From an uncultured Paracoccaceae bacterium (GTDB taxonomy: Bacteria > Pseudomonadota > Alphaproteobacteria > Rhodobacterales > Rhodobacteraceae): 64,000 nt of DNA. The number at the start of each line of letters is the position of its first letter. Position 1 is the stretch's first letter. A program made the translations under genes and the position numbers. The notes beneath the pieces are model-generated. The model was not told where the DNA came from. It was given only the letters and a program-made list of their open reading frames with translations, and did not search any database. Shown here in pieces: positions 60,597 through 64,000 of this stretch. Location of the stretch: the NCBI GenBank assembly GCA_951812305.1, contig CATOSB010000019.1, forward strand, positions 1-64,000. The letters are read 5' to 3'.

Positions 60597-62621
60597 TCAG
60601 GCCGCCAGGGAGGCCTCAATGGCCGTCTCCGCGCAATCACCCTCCCCGACCTCTTCCTGACCGCGCTCCGGCACTTCCGTCGCCATGCCCGGCGGGCACC
60701 AGCGGGCGATGGCCGCCCGCTGCTCGTCGCTCAGCGTCGCGTCCGGTGCGGCAAAGAGCGCGGCCAGCTTCTCCACGATCTCCGACTTCTTCGCCTTGGC
60801 CAGCGTATCCGCCTTCTGGCCAAGCCCCAGATCGTCGCGCAGGATGCGCAGGAGGTCAGGCTTCGTCAGACGCCCGAAGAGCCGCGCATCCGGGGTCCAG
60901 AGCGTCCGGATGTCCGGCAGCACCGCCGCCTCCACCGCCGTACGGGCCGAGGGACGCACCGCATCGCCCGCCACAGGCTCCAGACTGCGCGACACCGCCC
61001 ATGCCACCAGCATCTCCCGCTCCGCCGGATCGAGTACCGCGAAGCGATCAAAGGCGGTCCCGTCCGGACCATCCTCACCATCGACCCAGCCTGTCGGCAG
61101 CCCGGCCTCGTGCTCAAAAAGCATCCGTTCCACCACGCCGTGTTCACCCTCAATGGCCGCGCCCGGGTCCTCCACGCTTGCGCACTCATGGATAAGCCCC
61201 GGCGCATGGGTCGCCGCCTGAAACCGCAGGCTCGACTGTTCCGCACGGCGCACAAGCCCCTGCGCCACATTGCCCGGAAGCAGCCAGTCGCCATAGACCC
61301 GCGCGGTCGCCGGATCGCGCGCCAGCGCCAGACCCACCGCCCGCGTCCGCTCGCAGGCCATATCCGAAGCCAGCTTCGCGGAGATCTTCAGGCCACCCTC
61401 CTCTGCGGCGCGGTCCGCGGCACCGGTCCCGCCCGTCGCCGGGCCCCTGTCCGTCCGGTCCTCGGGACGCACCATGCCCGCCATCAGACGCAGACCCCCG
61501 TGCTGCCAGAGAGCGATCACACCGGCCCCTTGCGCCTCGTCAGCCTCGAACGCATGGGTCAGCGCCTCGATTTCGGCCTGCGCGGTCTCGTGCTCCTCAC
61601 CCAGGCGGTCCTGTTCGGCCCGGTCCTCTGCCGCCTCATGGGCGTCCGACAGATCGTCGAGCCTTGCCGTCAGCGCCTCCACCCGCTCCTGCGTGGCCGC
61701 ATCAAGGTCGACCGGCTGCGGCCAGATGCGCCCATAGGCCGAGAGCGCCTCCCGGTCGGGATCAATCCGGTGTTCGGCCCAGCCCATGCCGAGCCGCGCC
61801 CGCTCCTCCTCGGCCAGATCGTCGAGTTTCCGCGACAGCACAGACTGCACAAGACCGGGATCGCCGAGCACACTGTCCTCCTCGATCAGGTCCGGCGCGA
61901 TCCCGCCCCCGGCCTTGCGGTAGTCCTCCAGCACAAAGGCCCCGAGCGCATCGCCCTGCCGCACGCCGCGATCACCGAGCGCCCGTTTCACCGTCCACGC
62001 CTCCACACGGCCCCCCTCGCCCGAAAGCGCGGCGAACACCTCCGCCTGCACCGCGCGGTCGGGATGCCCGGCAAAGGCCTTCAGCGTCTCCAGCGAAATC
62101 TCCCCGGCCCGGTGCGCGGAGCGGATGTCCTCATGCACCAGCCCGATCCGCAGGCTCTCGCGTACCGACCGTTCCGTCTGCCCGAAAAGACGCGCGATAT
62201 CGGCAACTCCGAGACCGTCTTCGTCCCGGAGCGCCGCAAACGCCTCGTACCGGTCGAGCGCATCCATCGGGGCCTGCATCTCGTTCTCCGAGAACGACAG
62301 CGCCGCCGTCACCGGCGCATCCCCCGGCACCAGCTGGCAGGCCACCTTCATGCGTGGCCCGAAACCTTTCGCGCCCGTGTCCGCGGCCAGCAGGTTGAGT
62401 GCCGCCAGCCGGCGGCCTCCGGCCAGCACGCCGTACTGCGCCTTGCCGGTCTCCTGCACCAGCAAGGGCTGCAACAGCCCCACCTCCCGGATATTGGCCG
62501 CCAGCGCCTGAACGCCGGTCGCGCTGTAGGCCGCCGCGTTCTGTGCGCGCACATTGGCGGGATGAACCTCAAGGCGCGCCAGCGCCACCTCAAGAGCCGT
62601 ATAGGTCTGTGTCTTCGTCAT
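60597..62621 (-). CDS. Large ParB/Srx-domain protein of plasmid/ICE type
   Basis: A 674-residue protein. The N-terminal ParB nuclease-like domain has VHPANVRAQN, LAANIREVGLLQPLLV and YGVLAGGRRLAALNLL (about residues 17-77). A KorB/HTH-like region follows (ENEMQAPMDALDRYEAF, GVADIARLFGQTERSVRESLRIG). The long C-terminal part is helical and charged. Proteins of this size and layout are typical of alphaproteobacterial plasmids and integrative elements and are not the chromosomal ParB. It may act in partition, regulation or plasmid maintenance. High GC fits the ArdC-like neighbour and differs from the host genes to the left. Confidence 0.88.
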   Translation of the reverse strand: MTKTQTYTALEVALARLEVHPANVRAQNAAAYSATGVQALAANIREVGLLQPLLVQETGKAQYGVLAGGRRLAALNLLAADTGAKGFGPRMKVACQLVPGDAPVTAALSFSENEMQAPMDALDRYEAFAALRDEDGLGVADIARLFGQTERSVRESLRIGLVHEDIRSAHRAGEISLETLKAFAGHPDRAVQAEVFAALSGEGGRVEAWTVKRALGDRGVRQGDALGAFVLEDYRKAGGGIAPDLIEEDSVLGDPGLVQSVLSRKLDDLAEEERARLGMGWAEHRIDPDREALSAYGRIWPQPVDLDAATQERVEALTARLDDLSDAHEAAEDRAEQDRLGEEHETAQAEIEALTHAFEADEAQGAGVIALWQHGGLRLMAGMVRPEDRTDRGPATGGTGAADRAAEEGGLKISAKLASDMACERTRAVGLALARDPATARVYGDWLLPGNVAQGLVRRAEQSSLRFQAATHAPGLIHECASVEDPGAAIEGEHGVVERMLFEHEAGLPTGWVDGEDGPDGTAFDRFAVLDPAEREMLVAWAVSRSLEPVAGDAVRPSARTAVEAAVLPDIRTLWTPDARLFGRLTKPDLLRILRDDLGLGQKADTLAKAKKSEIVEKLAALFAAPDATLSDEQRAAIARWCPPGMATEVPERGQEEVGEGDCAETAIEASLAA

Positions 62622-62704
62622 TGCATTGTCTCCATTTCATGACATCCGATCCGGACCATCCACGGGAACGCTTTCCCCCCGGACCCGGATCGCCCGGACA
62701 AAAA

Positions 62705-62733
62705 GCCGCCTCACCCTTTCGGGGCGAGACGGC
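62705..62733 (-). terminator. Leftward terminator after the DUF2958 gene pair
   Basis: GCCGCCTCACCC pairs imperfectly with GGGGCGAGACGGC around a TTTC loop; on the minus strand it is followed by TTTTTG. It lies about 60 bp after the small gene at 62792. Confidence 0.75.
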
Positions 62734-62791
62734 CAAAGTTGGCAAAACGGTTTGAAGAGCGCCCGAACCGGGCGGCCGGGACCGCTGCCGG

Positions 62792-63055
62792 TCAGAACGA
62801 CCGCAGGCGGGTGCGGTTCACGAGAAAACTGTAAAGCGCGCACTCCGCCCCGCCGGTGATCCCTGACGCGGCATGGTGCCAGCAGAACCCCGCAGGTCTG
62901 CAATCGACCGCCTCCCCCACCGTCAGACCCGCGTCCGCAAGGCAGGTCGCCAGATGCGCGCGGTCTTCGCCATCCAGGCCCAGGGGATCACAATTGATCA
63001 GCGCCGATGCCCAGTAAGCCGGGGCCAGAAGTTCTACCACCTCCCGCGCGCTCAT
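62792..63055 (-). CDS. Small conserved plasmid/ICE-type protein, unknown
   Basis: An 87-residue protein from ATG 63055, MSAREVVELLAPAYWASALIN..., with four cysteines (NCDP, ATCLAD, DCRPAGFC and AECAL regions) and histidines that could bind metal. Its start overlaps the DUF2958 stop (ATGA), so the two are coupled. I have seen this pairing only as part of plasmid-like gene sets and cannot assign a function. The longer frame upstream is the antisense shadow of the neighbour. Confidence 0.7.
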   Translation of the reverse strand: MSAREVVELLAPAYWASALINCDPLGLDGEDRAHLATCLADAGLTVGEAVDCRPAGFCWHHAASGITGGAECALYSFLVNRTRLRSF

Positions 63056-63399
63056 GCCACAAGCGCGCCCCGGTCGCGCGCCAGAGAGGCGTAATCGCTC
63101 AGCGACATCTCCGCCTCGAAATACAGGTCCCGCTCCACCGGCAGGCCGAGCGCGCCGCGCACCGCCGCGATCTCCGAAAGCCGCACCGGCCCGATCTCGG
63201 GACATCCCAGCCCCGGATCGCAGCAGCCCCAGGCCACATCCCCGTCCTCCGGGTCCAGCCAGGCCAGAAGCCAGGTCGCCCCCGCATCCGGCGTAAAAAG
63301 CTTCACAACCGGCCACACCGCGCACGATATGTCCTCCTCCGCCATCCTGTGGCCGTTTTCGAGAAGCGTCTTGCGCTGTTCAGTCGTCAACAATTCCAT
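63052..63399 (-). CDS. DUF2958 family protein
   Basis: A 115-residue protein beginning MELLTTEQRKTLLENGHRM, with PVVKLFTPDAGATWLLAWLDPEDGDVAWGCCDPGLGCPEIG and LPVERDLYFEAEMSLSDYA. This is the DUF2958 pattern, found on plasmids and conjugative elements next to ArdC- and ParB-like genes. Function unknown. ATG 63399 gives the family N-terminus; the frame continues upstream but is not conserved. Confidence 0.87.
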   Translation of the reverse strand: MELLTTEQRKTLLENGHRMAEEDISCAVWPVVKLFTPDAGATWLLAWLDPEDGDVAWGCCDPGLGCPEIGPVRLSEIAAVRGALGLPVERDLYFEAEMSLSDYASLARDRGALVA

Positions 63400-63732
63400 G
63401 GGTCCAGTCCTTTCCAACTCCGATCCCCCATCGGGACCACCCGGACCCAAAGCCGACATTGCTCCTTTCGTGTGCCCCGCCGGAGGCGGGCGACCCGGTG
63501 GGGAGGGGACCGGACGGTACGGCACCCGACCGGGGCTTTCCGGTTCGCTGTCAGCCCTGCCGACAACAGGATGGGCCATGAAGGGCAAGCTCGGGCCACG
63601 CGGCCAGGCCCCGACCAGAGCACAGGCACCCTCTTCCATCGTGACCGCGTCTGCACCTGGTACGCCACAGACAAACGGGCCGCCCGGAAAGGCGGCCCGC
63701 TCGCGAGCGCGAGGGATGCCACGCCCCTCAGG
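63400..63732. other. Intergenic stretch with hairpins, no gene
   Basis: About 330 bp of GC-rich DNA. It holds a terminator-like hairpin at 63676-63699 and a smaller palindrome near 63470-63490. Long frames on both strands here are shadows of high GC without family-like features. Confidence 0.5.
63676..63699 (-). terminator. Leftward terminator
   Basis: CGGGCCGCC and GGCGGCCCG form a 9-bp stem with a 6-base loop. Read leftward it is followed by TTTGTCTG. It would end transcription of the partial gene at the window edge. Confidence 0.7.
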
Positions 63733-64000
63733 TCACGCCGCGTCGGCGCGGACCATCTCCACACCCGGACGCTGCGCCTGCATGGAAAGCCAGTCGGCAA
63801 GGCCCAGAAGCGTCTGGCCCCCGGCCACGGCCCTGCGCCAGTCGGCTTGCGGATCGGCACCCACCGGCTCGGTATCGGGCAGGATCACCCCGTTGATCAT
63901 CCACGGCACCATCGGGGTCCCGCGCAGCCAGTCCGATACTGACGGGATCCGGCGGCAATCCTCCCGCACATGCTGCTCGGCGATGAACCGCACCGGAATA
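63733..64000 (-). CDS. Plasmid/ICE-type protein, 5' end outside window
   Basis: An open minus-strand frame that enters from the right edge and stops at 63733, at least 87 codons (...VRFIAEQHVREDCRRIPSVSDWLRG...). Its high GC and orientation fit the gene set to its left. The true start is beyond the window or at an internal GTG near 63993. I do not recognise the family. Confidence 0.55.
   Translation of the reverse strand, partial: IPVRFIAEQHVREDCRRIPSVSDWLRGTPMVPWMINGVILPDTEPVGADPQADWRRAVAGGQTLLGLADWLSMQAQRPGVEMVRADAA

Noticed and set aside
60462..62642. 726-codon plus-strand frame
   Set aside because: Antisense of the ParB-like gene, which has recognisable domains; no ribosome site or motif on the plus strand.
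1..64000. CRISPR array
   Set aside because: No regularly spaced short direct repeats. The repeated segments are IS copies, target duplications and an 11-bp tandem unit.
1..64000. tRNA or rRNA genes
   Set aside because: I saw no convincing cloverleaf with a CCA end or conserved TPsiC loop and no rRNA sequence, but a covariance search would be decisive.

Overview
This window looks like a chromosome segment of a marine alphaproteobacterium of the Rhodobacteraceae (Roseobacter-type). The evidence is the gene content and order: yidC-MOSC-engB-argB, a TadD-type lipoprotein pair beside a prepilin peptidase, aapJQ, crcB-rluC-ATP12, a bufferin-type operon, and a Mu-like phage module. Its striking property is insertion-sequence load. 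By my count about 40% of the window is transposable DNA: eight IS66-family copies (ISBst12-like, one transposase gene, 1600-1601 bp), four copies of one IS4-family element (1190 bp, 10-bp target duplications), two copies each of two IS630-family elements, two copies of an IS982-family element with a passenger gene, one IS3-family element and one partial IS256-family element. Several are nested. The density resembles what is reported for IS-rich polar roseobacters, but I cannot name the species.

Layout. 1-3.0 kb: partial IS256 and IS66 copy 1. 3.0-5.6 kb: a bufferin/gold-induced operon (DUF2282 peptide, DUF692 MNIO enzyme, DUF2063 partner, DoxX). 5.6-8.7 kb: IS982 split by IS66 copy 2. 8.7-9.5 kb: a membrane protein and a YffB/ArsC-like protein. 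9.5-13.7 kb: IS66 copy 3, a cold-shock gene, and an IS630 nested in another IS630. 13.7-17.2 kb: small exported proteins, a YHS protein, a VOC protein and a palindrome-rich spacer. 17.2-24.2 kb: IS4 copies A and B around higBA, then two abutting IS66 copies. 24.2-27.7 kb: tad-locus remnants split by IS66 copy 6. 27.9-30.0 kb: crcB-rluC-ATP12. 31.3-33.8 kb: aapJQ, cut off inside aapM by an IS3 element. 36.5-43.7 kb: a Mu-like late-gene fragment (terminase, portal, minor head protein) carrying an inverted-repeat-bounded cassette. 43.8-49.0 kb: yidC-MOSC-engB-argB-ferredoxin-sixA. 49.1-53.3 kb: IS66-IS982-IS66. 53.4-59.7 kb: an EAL protein, a broken ttcA, an alpha/beta hydrolase, two exported proteins and the end of a DUF815 ATPase. 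59.7-64 kb: GC-rich plasmid/ICE-type genes (ArdC-like zincin, large ParB-like protein, DUF2958).

The most interesting object is the 41.0-43.1 kb cassette. After removing a later IS4 insertion it is about 872 bp, bounded by a perfect 16-bp inverted repeat, and holds a single gene for a dCTP-deaminase/dUTPase-fold protein with a coiled coil and a C-terminal membrane anchor. It sits between two Mu-like late genes. The deaminase glutamate appears to be replaced by serine. This is a candidate prophage-carried nucleotide-sensing or anti-phage gene on a small mobile cassette. Second is an in-frame chimera of an ArdC-like zincin and a DUF815 AAA ATPase, exactly at the border between chromosomal and plasmid-like DNA.

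Many host functions are visibly broken: ttcA, aapM, the prepilin peptidase and DUF815. Several IS flanks do not match as target duplications, so deletions and rearrangements through IS copies have already reshaped the region.
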